The position numbers and the translations under genes were made by a program. A model generated the notes under the pieces. It was not told where the DNA came from. It was given only the letters and a program-made list of their open reading frames with translations, and searched no databases. A DNA stretch of 64,000 bases from Nephrocerus scutellatus (Eukaryota; Arthropoda; Insecta; Diptera; Pipunculidae): assembly GCA_947095585.1 (NCBI GenBank), contig OX352761.1, forward strand, positions 85,998,419 to 86,062,418, in the 5' to 3' direction. Numbering within the stretch: the first letter of the stretch is position 1; each line of letters starts with the position of its first letter. Of the stretch, positions 19,878 to 31,288 are shown in pieces.

Positions 19878-22800
19878 CTTCAAAACATAAATTTGAAGAT
19901 TTTATACAGAAATATACATAATAAAATAGTTTTACCATAAGTTTCAATTTAAAGCACTTGTCTTTTAAAGGCCAAATTAGATTATCCACTGAAACTATTG
20001 ATTTTTTATCGACGCATTCTTCCACATGCCATTTAAAACATTCGGTAATGGCTACACTGACTTCTTTTACGTCGTTGTACATACTTTGAAGTTGTATCCA
20101 TAAGTTTTGAAGCCATGGTAGGAAAGTTGCACAAATCCCATGATCATGTTGATCGTCACAAAGACCTCAAAAAAGAGTTAATGAGTTAAAAAAGAATCAC
20201 AACTGTTATTTTGCTTTGTAAAAGGGATTAGTTATGCGTATAGATCAACAGCGAAACCAGACAAACTATACGGAGTTGGGCTGAAGTGACGAAACATCCA
20301 AAAAATTGACCTTCATAAGAACTTTTTTATTTTGTATATTCTACTAATTGAGTACCCCCGATAGTCCCTCGCCAACATACCGACCAGCTCCCCGCCAGCT
20401 TAGCCCAGTCGTCCCTTCCCTTCACCTATACACCGACCAAATCCCTCCCAATTGAACAACGCCAACAGCTTACCCTCCATAGCCCCACCTATCGACCCAC
20501 CCCCCACTAATGCCCACCCATCGATTATCATCGTTGTTATTTTAAATACATCAAATTTTTTTTGGATGTATATATACAGGGTGTACCCGTTAAGGTAGCA
20601 AATACTTAAAGGGGTGATTCCTTGGTTAATTTGGTGAAAAAATCGTATGAGAGGGGGGGTTCTATTTCTATTTTAACCCCTTGTGGGTGGTGTACGTAGA
20701 GTTTTAAAACAGAGATGCGTACTTTTGACCTTACATCCCTTTACACCCTGTAACTTTTGAACGCTTCTAGCTACAAGGTCACTGTTGGTCTATTTTGATA
20801 GAAAATTAAATCTTTAAGGTTAAAAGAATGTACATTTATTTAAATTCTTAAAACAATTACCCATATAAACGTCGTCAAAGTCAAAAAAAGAAATGCTTTT
20901 CTTAAATTTTATTTTCAAACGCGATTATTTCGAAAAATGGTATCGGCTAATTTTTTTTGACAAATGCAGTATTAAAGCCCTGCAGCTACAGTGCAACAAA
21001 ATTACACTTTAAATAGATTCACTCTTACCACTTCACTCCAGGTTATAATCTGCTTCAAACTGACTTGCCCAGAAGGACCTAACTTTGTGAGTGGACACAT
21101 GAAATTGGTGGTGAAAATGGACACATGAAAATGGAGTCCACTGACAAAATTAGGTCCTTTTTGCAAGTTTGCTTGAAGAAGACTATGCACTGGAGTAAGA
21201 GTGCATCCATTCCAAGTGTAATTTTGTTGCACTGTAGCTGCAGGAACACTGAGACGTCATGCAACTATTCTTATACGTAGTAGTAGTAACAACCCGCACT
21301 ATATCCCTCTTGTTGACTAAATGTACCAATATTGTGCAATTGGTTTATAGGAAATTCAAAAGGCTTTAATACTGTATTTTTCAAAAAAAATTATCCAAGA
21401 GCATTTCTCAAAACAAACGTGTTGGTAAATCCAATTTAAATTTTTTTTATTTTTAAATTCTCTATATTAACTTCACTTGCCCGTGGGTCGTCGGTCGTCT
21501 GTCGTGGATTCTTGCGATCAATTTTTAACCCACTTCCCATGGCCCGATTTTATTGAAATTTTGCACACATGTGTATTTCCGGAGACAACACTTTCTATTT
21601 GGGCACCTGGGGCCTCGGGGTCGGGGTGCTCCCATACAAATTTTTTAAAAAATTTACCAGATTTTCTTAAAATTTTATACGCTTTCTGTAAAAATTTGGT
21701 AGAGATCGGGCCGGGCCGCTGGGTTGGGGGACACCCATACAAATTTTATGAAAAAAGTACTCGATTTTCTTCAAATCTTATATGCATGCGTTACCTGCGC
21801 GTTTGTACAAATTATGAATTTTTTTCTTCCGACAATAATGTGTCAAAGCAAGCAGACTATTTTTTTAAAATTAAATGTTAAAAAGTGTTTAGGGTAACAC
21901 CGATACCAATATAACTATCGAGAAACATTCATACACTTTTTCTACAACCAGTGGATGGACAATCGAAAAATTTTCCATCGTATCTACAAGGCAGACGAGC
22001 AATATAATTAGTTATTCCCGTCTGTCGTCATCTTCTTTATTTGAATTCTCCCTATTGTAAGCCGAGTGTGTGTCGCTTTATCAGTTCTCGCATCAGGCAC
22101 TGGCTATCGCGTTTGAATGTTCGCTTTTATATACTTACGGGTATTCGCTCTGATGATGATATTGTTCTGTCCAGTTCTTGTTAGAGTTCTTCTTTTTTAA
22201 ATTCTCTATATTAACTTCACTTGCCCGTGGGTCGTCGGTCGTCTGTCGTGGATTCTTGCGATCAATTTTTAACCCACTTCCCATGGCCCGATTTTATTGA
22301 AATTTTGCACACATGTGTATTTCCGGAGACAACACTTTCTATTAAATTTTGAGGCCCCTCGGGCTGCGGGATCGGGGGGTTTCCAAACAAAAATTTTAAA
22401 AAATTTACCCGATTTTCTTCAAATTTTACACACATGTGTATACCCAATAAACAATTTGGTAGTGATCGGGTCCCGGGTTCGGCCGCAAGGCCCTTATACA
22501 TTTTTTAAATATCTATACTGGCATCAGATATTTCTCGCCCTTTATGGACTGTGTGCGGTGTGTGCTGCGCAGACGGCTGCGCTGCATGGTTTGGTGGTGG
22601 AGAGAGAGAGAGAAATCTTAGCTCACGCACAAATGAACCCAGCAAATGAACGAGACATAAATGTTTTAAGCTTAATTCAACTTACTTACTTATTTACTGA
22701 ATTGTATTTTTATTGATGTCGTTTTTTTGTTGTCGATATCAACTTACAGATAGAACAACAAGTTTTCACAATATTCTGTCATTTGGCGTTTTCATAAATT

Positions 22801-25800
22801 AGTTCAGAGCAGTCAAAGAGTTCTCAAGATAAATGTTCGTGTTTCTTATTTGCTCAGAGTATGAGCGTGCTCTAAGTGCTCAGAATAAAATGTTCTGAGC
22901 TTTTTCAATTTTAACATCTGATGTCAAATGTCTGTTTCGATGATTTTTTCCTACAATAAAAAAATGGCCCAGGATCGAGGGGCTCCCATATCAGTTTCAG
23001 CGATTAGAGAATTTAGATGAAAAATTTTTATGGGTTGTTTTTTTTTTTCATTTTAACGACCTTCATATGGCTTAAATAATTTAAAAAATGTACATTTTTT
23101 GAACTTACAAATTTAATTTTCTTTCAAAAAAGACCTATAGTAAGCTAATAGCTGGAAGCGTTCAAGAGTTATAGGGTGTGAAGTCATGTAAGAACAAAAG
23201 TACGTTTTCATTCAATTCACAAACTTTCAATTTTAATCCTGTTCCTGTTGACCTACTGCAGAAATATTATAAGGTGATGTTGTAGAAAATTCAAAGGGCT
23301 TTAATACTGCATTTGTCAAAAAATTATCCGAGAGCATTTTTCGAAATAATCGCGTTTGAAAACAAAATTTAAAAAAAACATTTCTCTTTTTGACTTTGAC
23401 GACGTTTATATCGGTAATCGTTTTGAGAATTTAAAAAATATTACATTGTTTTGACCTTAAATATTTAATTTTCTATCAAAATAGACCAACAGTGATCTTG
23501 TAGCTAGAAGCGTCCAAGAGTTACAGGGTGTAAAGTGATTTAAGGTCAAAAGTACGCATCTCTGTTTTAAAACTATACGTACACCACAGGGGGTGAAAAT
23601 AGACCCCCCCTACGATTTTTTTCACGAAATTGACCAAGGAATCACCCCTTTAAGTATTTTCCACCTTAACGGATACACCCTGTATACTTTCAAATTCATT
23701 AATATTCATGGGTTTCTGACTTACCGTTTTATCAGAAAATTATAAAATACAAAGTAAAAACTGTGAGTGGCTACCTAATGTTTTAAACGAAACATCATTT
23801 CCGTTAAAACGGTAGGCCAAAGTCACTTAATAACAATAATATTAGGCGCGACAGACCATTGCGTTCCAAGGCCTAGCTTATTGCAACCATTTGAGTTGAG
23901 CATGTGCACTTTTGCACACCCCCCATTTGTTTGGTGGGGGGGGTGGGCACCCATACAAATTTTATAAAAAAAATTCCCGATTTTCTTCTAATTTAAAACG
24001 CATGTGTATCTCCCAGGGACAACACTTTTTGTAAAAATTTTGGAGTGATCGGGCCCCGGTGTCGAAAGGCCCCATACAAAACTTTAAAAAATTTACCCGA
24101 TTTTCATCAAATTTTATACACATATGTTAAATCCTATGGACAACGCTTTTTGTTAAAATTTGGAGCCGAGGGGCTCCCATATAATTTCTTAAAAATTTAC
24201 CCGATTTTCTTTACCGGGACAAAACTTTTTGTAAAATTTTTGGGGTAACGGGCCCTGAAGCCCGATGGTAGCATATATAATTTTTTTAAAAATTAGCCAG
24301 ATAAATATTAAACAAATGGATATCTCCAATGGACAAACTTTTTTTTAAATTCTCTATATTAACTTCGCGTGCCCGTGTGTTTACTCCGATCGACAACACT
24401 TTATGTATTTGGAAGTGATCGGGCAACTTGGTCGGGGCCACCCATACAAATTTTATAAAAAAAAGTACCCGATTTTCTTCAAATTTTAATTGCATGTGTA
24501 TCTCCGATGGACAACACTTTTTGTAAAAATTTGGAAGTGATCGGGCCTCGATGTCGGAGGGCTCCCTAACAAAAATTTACCCGATTTTATATAAACTGCA
24601 CATTAAAAAATTTTTTTTAATTTTTATGGGTTGTTTTATTTTAAATCACAAATATTTCAGATTTCCATTAAAAACATTCCAGCAATTTTCATTTATTTTA
24701 TAACAGTTTTTATTTTTTTCCTTTTAGTGGGCTGGTTATACTTCAATTAAAGCATTTTAAAAAAAAGTTTTTTGTATATAATTTTATTTTATACTTTTTA
24801 GTTTTAAATAAGATATGTATATAAAATTTCAATTTTATTCAGATGGGATGGTAATATACACATCCCCAAGTACCCCAAATACTCAAAAGGCTTCCAAAAG
24901 ATCCGAAAGGACCTTCAAAAGACCATCTAAAAAATTCCTGAAGACCACATAGAGACCCCCTCAAGACCACCCTCAAGACCACCCTCAAGAACCCGTTAAG
25001 ATCACGTTACGTCCCCCATTAATATTTCCTCAAGACTCCCATAAAACCCACCTTAAGATTCCCTTAAGACCCCCTCAAACATTTCAAGACCCCACTTTAG
25101 AACACCTTAAAGCCCACTCACGACCCTTTTAAAATCACTTCAAGACCACCCCAAAACACCCTAAAAGCCTTTTTTAAATCCCTAAAGACTTCATTCACGA
25201 CCCTATTAAAATCCCCTCAAGACTTATCAAGGACCTCCTCAAGACCCTACTAAAGATACTAACAGAACCCAATGGGTACACCCCTAGACTCTCTCAAGAT
25301 CACCTCAAGACCCCGTTAAGACCACCTTACTACCCCCATTAATACTCCCTCAAGCCCCTTTAAGATTCACTTAAGTTCCCCTCAAAACCTCATCTCAAGG
25401 CTACACTTATGCCCCTCTCAAAATCCCCTCAAGGCTACCTAAAGACATTGCCAAGACCGCACTAAAGATCCTCAGAAAAGCCCCTTGGGACCCCCTGAAT
25501 ACTACCTAAACTCTCTCAAGATCTCCTCAAGACCCCTTTAAGACCACGTTACTACCCCCATCAATACTCCCTTAAGACCATCTCAAACCCCTTAAAGGTT
25601 ACATTAAGAACCCATCAAAACAGTCTCAAGACCACCTAAAACCCCCCTTAAGGTTCCATTCACGACCCTCTTAAAACCTCCTCAATAACTCCTTATGACT
25701 CCCTCAATACCCTCTGAAGATCCACTCAGAACTACCTCAAGACCCCTATCAAAACCCTCAAACTACGTTACGACCCCCTTCAGGACCACTCTCAATGCTC

Positions 25801-28800
25801 TCTCAAACTTTCCTCAAACCCCCACAAAACCCCCTAAAGACCACCTTTAATACCCCCTCAATACCCCCTCAAGATCACCCTCAAGACCACCTCAAGTAAC
25901 CCCTTTGATACTCCCTTAACACCATCTCAAGACGCCCTCAAAACTACTTCAAAAGCCAATCCCACTCAAAACCCTCAAGACCAACCTGAACTCATCTCAA
26001 AACGCACCTCAAGACCAACCTAAAGACCACCAAAAGACCCCCCGAAAAGTCCTACCCCAAAAATGCGTACGAGGCTTACTCACAGATTTGCAATGAAAAA
26101 GCGTGACAGAATGACATATAAGCCGACAGACAGAAAGACACAGGCAAGTTAATATAAAAGCATTTAATTAGCATGGTACTTCGCGCAGCTGTATCTACTG
26201 GAAACGGGGGAATTAGTTGGACTCTTACATCTCAACTCAAACATCTGGACTATGCTGACGACGTTTGGTTACTGTCACACAGGATTATGGAGCTACACCA
26301 AATGACAACAAATGTGGAAAGGGAGGCAAATGTTGCGGGTTTGAAGATTAATACTGCCAAAACCAAAATCATCAGCATCGGCATTAACTCAGTAACACAA
26401 GTTAACATTGCTGGACAGCCGGTAGAGATAGTAGAGAGTTTCCAATATCTTGGGAGTATTGTCTCGACCGAAGGTTGAACCGAACAGGACATTGACAACC
26501 GAATCGGCAAAGCAAAATCAGTGTTTGGAATGATGTCCATGATATGGCGAAGCAATGCGATCAGCTTAAACACCAAGCTGCGACTGTTCTGTTCAAATGT
26601 TGAATCTGTGCTGTTTTATGGGTGCAGTACTTGGAAGGTGACCGCTACTATGACAAAAAGATTACAAACGTTCGTAAATAGGTGCCTACGGAACATCTTA
26701 AGGGTTTTCTGGCCTAACCCATAATCAATCAAATCAAGAAAACTAGAACAGGCATTGAAGTTGCATATCTGAAAACTCAAACAAGATAACAACTTTATTT
26801 AAACCCAGTTACAAAGGCTTGTATTTTTTCTAAAAATAAAATCCTAAACGAAGTTTCTTTCATTAGTACGACAGAGCAATTTCCGTTAAAATGGGTCAGG
26901 GTACACCAAAGTAAGCTTTTTCTTAAATCCCCGATAAATGATGTCAACATTGGAGATAGACCTTATTGTAGAAAGAATATTCCCAAGAATCATTTCTCAA
27001 ATTATCCTTGACGAATTAGGAGGCACCCTGAATAATAAGAAAAATATAAGATGCCTAGTTCAATTAAGTACTTGTGAGTACATTATAAATAAAACGCTAT
27101 GAAAGACAACTCTGAATTGAGACGATCCAAACGAGCCAAATGGAGGAAATCTTGTGAAAGCATTGCTGATATGCCAGTAGCGGCACGAGTCCACAAGGCA
27201 CTCGTCAAGGATCAGACAAACTGTGTAATCTCATTGAAGAAGACAGATGGTAACTACACGTCGGTCCGTGAGGACACAATTAGAACGCTACTTTAAATTC
27301 ATTTACCCGGTTCTTCTACTTATGTTTCACATACACTTCCTAATGCTCCTAATCATTGGGCTTCATCCCCAAACCAGGCAATAGTAAGCTGCCTAAATCT
27401 TACAGACCAATAAGTCTAACATCATTTGTCCTCAAAATTATGGTGAGATTCATTGATGTTTATATCAGAGCTCGGCTAGATACGTCTAGAAGAGACTTTT
27501 CGCTCCAAAGAAATGGCTCTGTGTGCTTTCCTTGACATCGAGGATGCGTTCGATAACACTGGCTACGACTCAATAAAAAGGCTGGCCGCAAGGAGGCGTA
27601 TTCTTGTCTCTTCTATGGTCACTTCTCATAGACAACCTTCTAGCCGATCTACACAGATCGGACAACATCGCCATTGGTTATGTTGACGATCATAATTAGT
27701 GGTAAGTACAGCACGACCATAACAAATGTCATGCAAGGTGCGTTACTTTACGTCTTAGAATGGTAAAGTAGAGAAGAACTTTCCATTAATCCTTGCAAAA
27801 CCGTTCTAGTACCTTTCACGAAACGTAGATTGTCCGATATGGGACCTATCATCCTAAAGGTCACTCCATTAGAGTATTCCAGTAATGTTATATATTTCGG
27901 AGTCATCCTTGATAAACGACTAAACTGGAATTCTCATATCAAGTCCGGCATTGAATGTGCCACTAGAGCCCTGTGGGCCTGTGTATACCATGATGGTGAG
28001 ACTAATTATCACGTACGCGGCCACCATATGGTGGCTGAAAGTTCTTGAACGGACAACGGTAATTAAGCTTCAGAAGCTACAAAAAACTGCCTGTCTAGGT
28101 ATAACGGGTGCCATGGGCACCTGCCCTAAGACTGCATTATAAGCTGTTGTATTGCTTTCACCCGTGCCAATCTTCATTAGGAAGACAGCCGCTAGATGCG
28201 CTATCAAGCTGCAACTAGAATATGAGTACAAACAAGGTGACTACGTCGGACACCTGAATATTCTAGACTCAATCCCCGAAAGAGACATGTTTTGCACTAT
28301 CCTATCGACTATCGAGAGTCAGGCAGCACTGAAAGCCCTTTTCAGCGAGTAATGTACGCTATTTTTCACACGGCCAAAACAATTTTTCGGCTAAACTGAT
28401 CATGCGCAATGCAAAACTACTGTGGGAATGTGTGTTCGTTGAGACTGCAGTAAATAACAACAGTACTTTATATGTTAAGACACTAGTGTGGATAATGCCT
28501 ACTTTCGAGGATAGGTTAAAGCGTAGGAAACAGTCACTTTCGTTTATGGTCGTGTGAAAAAGCTATAAAGCACTTTTCTATATAACACCTGTTTTTGTAT
28601 GAGAACAAGTAAATGGTACAAACTTTAAATCTGTCGAGGGTGGTTTGATTGGCCCGAGTTTATGAGATGAAAGGTATTTTTATTACATTTCACATGATAC
28701 TAATAAACCACCTAACATCCATCAAAATACTTAGAAAAATTCATTTTAAAAAAAAAACAAAAATTTTGGAAGCCCCTTTCTCCTAAAGAGGGCGTTTCCA

Positions 28801-30033
28801 CCAAACAAGATTGCTTTCAGGAAGGGGGTGTCCGAAAGCCCTTACATATTAAAAGCTATAATGCACTATTACCCTCGGCTTAGCCAATAGAGTGATATAT
28901 ATCCCTGAGATCAGATTCACATTCCTATAATAATGCTCTGAATCTGCGCCTTTGCGAACAGCTTCAACGAATAGAATATTTTGAATGCGAAATTTATCCC
29001 ATCATATTCATTTAATATTTTTAAGCACAACACAACTTAAAATATCATCATCACTTTTACATAGAGTATACTTATATATCCAATATGATGCACGGCCATA
29101 GAAGGAGCTCCATCAGTTTATGCTATGAGTTTATGTATTGAAAATTCTGTTTTAGCAATAAGATTTAAACGATTTATATACAAATAATGCAAATACATTT
29201 ATCATTTATCGTGAAAAAATTCCTGTTCCTCTCGAAGTTAGCCGATCTCTTCCAAATTTTTACAAAAATTGTCATCGGAGATACCCGTGTACAAAATTTG
29301 AATAAAATCGGAAATTTTTTTTCAAAAATTTGTATGGGAGACCCCTGACTAGGAGGCTGGATCAATAACAAATTTAAATACAAAGTGTTGTCACCGATGA
29401 TACACATCTGCGCAACGGAAGTGAGTTAAAAATATGTCACAAAATTTGGCCAGCCAACCAGCCCCCGCAATATAGATAACCGGCCACGCAGACGAAAACC
29501 AGAGACGCTGTAGAAATGGGACACCAAACCTTCACTGTACCCAGCAAATCGAAAGCGCTGATAGAGAATTTAAAATCATCAAACTGTTCCTGATTAAGTT
29601 AATGGAATGGTTGGGGTGTGAGGGTAGGTAATGTTAACAATGGGACACTATATTTCTTACCTAATGGTAAAATTTGAGAGGCAGAGAGCTGTATTAAACG
29701 TTTGTTTAGTTTTTTAGCTGCGAAATTGTACTTCAAGTAACTTGAATCACCCAAACCTAAACAAGCAAATCTTAAATTCTGCAATGAGTTGGTGGGCAAA
29801 TTTTTGCGCAGAAGAAACTTCCAAAACGGTTTCATGTTATCGGGTTCCTCACCCTGACCAGTTGTAGCCACAACGAATACTACGATTCGTTCCTTAATTA
29901 ATTCGCAAACTGGATAATCATTCATGGAAATTACAGATCCAGTAAATGAATACCTCTTGGAAACACGCCAGATATGTTCGGCAACATCTTGCGCTGTTCC
30001 AGTTTGACTGCCGTATAATACTAGTAAGCACAT
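19664..30033 (-). CDS. NDOR1: NADPH-dependent diflavin oxidoreductase 1, partial gene (three exons)
   Basis: Exons on the minus strand: 30033-29661, 20165-19936 and 19877-19664. They join with consistent phases (1, 0, 1) to about 272 codons covering the N-terminal FMN (flavodoxin-like) domain, the linker and the start of the FAD-binding domain. The family (human NDOR1, yeast Tah18) passes electrons from NADPH through FAD and FMN to CIAPIN1/Dre2 for cytosolic Fe-S assembly. Visible motifs are YGSQTGTAQ (residues 7-15), ATTGQG (56-61), LGLGDSSY (92-99), the DDQH box right after the first intron, and NQRTT then HFQDVRLL in exon 3. ATG at 30033 directly follows TTTCCAG, so a 5' UTR intron may end there. 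The remaining exons (roughly the last 60% of a usual 580-600-residue protein) were not found to the left; they may lie outside the window. Intron 1 (20166-29660) is packed with TEs. Confidence 0.9.
19936..20165 (-). CDS. NDOR1: NDOR1 exon 2 (end of FMN domain and linker)
   Basis: It begins with the acceptor TTTTTTGAG and reads, with the split Gly, LCDDQHDHG. The DDQH motif is strongly conserved after the FMN domain in this family. FLPWLQNLW and the linker follow. Donor GTAAAA, phase 0. The 58-bp intron 2 (19878-19935) separates it from exon 3. Confidence 0.9.
20185..20576. other. Intronic spacer, C-rich in part
   Basis: Inside NDOR1 intron 1. About 20350-20520 is unusually C-rich on the plus strand (CCCCGATAGTCCCTCGCC, then CCACCCCCCAC), resembling degenerate Helitron interior such as 34200-34330. 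No coding. Confidence 0.35.
20980..21243. mobile_element. Hairpin MITE with perfect 30-bp termini
   Basis: Starts CTGCAGCTACAGTGCAACAA and ends with the exact reverse complement, TTGTTGCACTGTAGCTGCAG, the match running 30 bp. The interior is also palindromic (GGACCTAACTTTGTGAGTGG versus CCACTGACAAAATTAGGTCC). The whole 264 bp could fold as one hairpin. It is inserted in the left arm of the TA-flanked element. Confidence 0.75.
21451..21880 (+). mobile_element. Helitron-like repeat (HINE-type), copy c
   Basis: Starts TTTTAAATTCTCTATATTAA, then CGTGGATTCTTGCGATCAAT, and carries two internal units with CACACATGTGTATTTCCGG, CTCCCATACAAATTTTTT and ATCGGGCC. The first 149 bp are identical by eye to those of copy d at 22195. 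Confidence 0.65.
22195..23040 (+). mobile_element. Helitron-like repeat (HINE-type), copy d
   Basis: Same start as copy c. The internal units run to about 22515. After about 490 bp of other sequence, including a GA microsatellite (22601-22614), the family's far end TTAGAGAATTTAGATGAAAA then TTTTTATGGGTTGTT appears at 23003-23040. Whether the 490 bp are part of the element or a later insertion is unclear. Confidence 0.55.
23838..23925 (-). mobile_element. SINE 3' fragment
   Basis: AATAATATTAGGCGCGACAG then GGTCTAG-like GGCCTAGCTT matches the reverse complement of the 3' end of the tRNA-derived SINE at 57190-57475. It is truncated at the 5' side by a Helitron-like repeat. Confidence 0.6.
23926..24645 (+). 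mobile_element. Helitron-like repeats, nested or tandem, copy e
   Basis: Five to six internal units (CCCGATTTTCTTC, ATGTGTATCTCC, ACAACACTTTTTG, GATCGGGCC) follow one another. At 24343 a fresh family start (TTTTTTTAAATTCTCTATAT) interrupts the array, indicating a second copy inserted in the first or unequal exchange. It ends at TTTTTATGGGTTGTTTTATT (24625-24645). Confidence 0.6.
24860..26045 (+). repeat. 1.2-kb C/A-rich degenerate tandem tract
   Basis: Nearly every 10-12 bases a variant of CCTCAAGACC appears (CTCAAGACCACC, CCCTCAAAACC, CTTAAGACCCCC). The plus strand is strongly C+A biased and G-poor for the whole length. No open frame of note. It lies in NDOR1 intron 1, between a Helitron-like repeat and an RTE-like RT fragment. 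Confidence 0.8.
26165..26770 (+). pseudogene. LINE reverse transcriptase fragment (RTE-like)
   Basis: Reads SQLKHLDYADDVWLLSHRI with the Y-A-D-D catalytic box, then AGLKINTAKTK, ESFQYLGSIVS, a stop, and KAKSVFGMMSMIWRS, LRLFCSNVESVLFYG, CLRNILRVFWPNP. This is the second half of a non-LTR RT with its thumb. It is truncated on both sides. A related C-terminal piece lies at 47239-47880 (minus). Confidence 0.75.
26771..27085. other. No recognisable gene
   Basis: AT-rich intronic sequence. Contains AGCAATTTCCGTTAAAATGG (26876), similar to CATCATTTCCGTTAAAACGG at about 23793. Nothing else was recognised. Confidence 0.3.
27090..28345 (+). pseudogene. Heavily decayed R1/LOA-like LINE ORF2
   Basis: Segments in several frames: KWRKSCESIADMPVAARVHK and DQTNCVISLKKTDG (RT entry), CAFLDIEDAFDNT (palm), WNSHIKSGIECATRALWAC (thumb), LQKLQKTACLGITGAMGTCP and KTAARCAIKLQLE (C-terminus). 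Motif choice resembles R1/LOA-type LINEs. The catalytic box region is too damaged to read. It lies within NDOR1 intron 1. Confidence 0.65.
28352..28566 (+). mobile_element. MITE with TTTTTCACACG termini, copy 2
   Basis: GCTATTTTTCACACGGCC at the left, GGTCGTGTGAAAAAGCT at the right. Internal agreement with 7824-8004 includes GAATGTGTGTTC, AGTAAATAACAA, CTACTTTCGA and CACTTTCGT. It is longer than copy 1 by about 30 bp. Confidence 0.65.
28620..28860 (+). repeat. Dispersed repeat, copy 1
   Basis: GGTATTTTTATTACATTTCA, AAATACTTAGAAAAATTCAT, CCAAACAAGATTG and GGGGTGTC occur in the same order at 61590-61790 (plus). No coding. Class unknown. Confidence 0.5.
28861..29214. other. No recognisable gene
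   Basis: AT-rich intronic sequence with no repeat or coding signal that could be recognised. Confidence 0.3.
29215..29580 (-). mobile_element. Helitron-like repeat (HINE-type), copy f
   Basis: Contains GATACCCGTGTACAAAATTT, ATTTGTATGGGAGACCCCTG and GTGAGTTAAAAATATGTCAC, and ends GATAGAGAATTTAAAATC. It lies about 80 bp from the NDOR1 exon 1 donor. A non-family stretch (29480-29560) precedes the end. Confidence 0.55.
29661..30033 (-). CDS. NDOR1: NDOR1 exon 1 (FMN domain)
   Basis: Encodes residues 1-124 plus the first base of codon 125. The FMN phosphate loop is YGSQTGTAQ. The flavin-contacting loops ATTGQGEEPDN and LGLGDSSYLKYNF are intact. The donor is GTAAG after ATTAG on the minus strand. 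No stops or frameshifts are seen. Confidence 0.9.
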
Positions 30034-31274
30034 CTGGAAATAATAGAGTACATATTTAAATACATTTATCAAGTAACATTATAATTATAGAAACGTTTAA
30101 CGTAACTTAATTTGTTTTGCCCTCAGTGCCTAGGTAAATAGTTCATAAATCGGTAAAACGGTAAAATTATTATATTCCACAATATATTTCAACCCACTTT
30201 ATTAAATAAAATACTAACCTAACAATTAAACGAAAAAAAACTTTAAAAATTACTATGGGCTTTTTCTATTGGGTTTTCAGCATAACGTTCTGATAGAACA
30301 TAAAACGGCAATGAAATATTTATTTTTGCCATCTGTCATGTGTCGAAGAAAGCACTAGTTCAATTAAATGCCACTTCATCGTTTCCAATTATGATAATCT
30401 TGATAACTGGTTGATCACATTAGTTAATCTATGAATAATTACGAAATTGTTATCTCGTTTACATGAAGGTTATTGAGTAGAACTTATATATTAATTGGTC
30501 GAAATTGGTTGATCTAAAAATTTTACGAAACAGTTATCTCGTTTCCATGAAGGGATATTGAGAAGAACTAATGTATTTTTTCCCCCTAAAAACACTGCGC
30601 TCTGCCCAAGAGTGCGCTCGAGCGCAGACAACAACGCATTTGTCAAAAAAAACTATTTCAGAAAATGGAAACACTACTAGTTACCTCCGCCATGATTTTA
30701 ACTGTACGAAAACAAAACACGATTCATTTATAACATTGGAAAAGTCGTATTGTTAGAGTATATTTGAAATAAAAAAAAGTCTATTTCTATTATTTTGTAA
30801 GTAGTCGTTGGATTTTGTATTATAGCTGTTTTTTATTTGCCGAGGAATGAGGAATTGCAAAACAATTGCGCTTACTTCTTTATTATTACTTCTTTGGAAT
30901 AAGAAAACCTACTATTTATTTTGCTGGTTTTCAAATTCTAATTCCTTATTCCTCGGCCTTCCTTGTTCCAAATTTCAAATCAGTTTAATATTGATTAAAT
31001 GGAAACGCGTGAAGCCATTTTGCATTATTTTGACGAAAATAAATTTCAACCAAGGCCAATTAATTATTAAATATTGATTGAAAGAAACTGAAAATCATAT
31101 AAAATAAAAAATAATTCTCAAATCAATTTCGAAAATGGTAGCACAATGACAATATTTTTTTTTGTTTTTGAAAGAGAAGGGTATACTCGGGTAATAAATT
31201 TGGAATAGAAAATTTGTTCACGGTCAAAAATAAATTGTAATGTGTGCAGATTTTTGTTCATTCGCGCACATCTA

Positions 31275-31288
31275 GTACAATTTTAGGT
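31275..31288. repeat. Target-site duplication, left copy
   Basis: GTACAATTTTAGGT, identical to 32691-32704, borders the Jockey-type LINE insertion at its A-tail side. Confidence 0.85.

Larger units (their letters stand above)
20577..23682. mobile_element. TA-flanked element with long inverted arms
   Basis: The left end TA-CAGGGTGTACCCGTTAAGG and the right end CCTTAACGGATACACCCTG-TA are inverted copies. The match continues for about 400 bp inward on each side (20577-20980 versus 23270-23682), including GGGGTGATTCCTTGG and AAAAGTACGCATCTCTG. A third, diverged copy in right-arm orientation is split at 21345-21440 and 23040-23220. A TA target duplication and CAGGGTG ends resemble Tc1/mariner-type MITEs. 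No transposase is visible. Nested within are a hairpin MITE (20980-21243) and two Helitron-like repeats. Confidence 0.65.

Noticed and set aside
24860..26045. CRISPR-like array in the C/A-rich tract
   Set aside because: There are no conserved direct repeats with unique spacers, the units are degenerate, and the context is eukaryotic.
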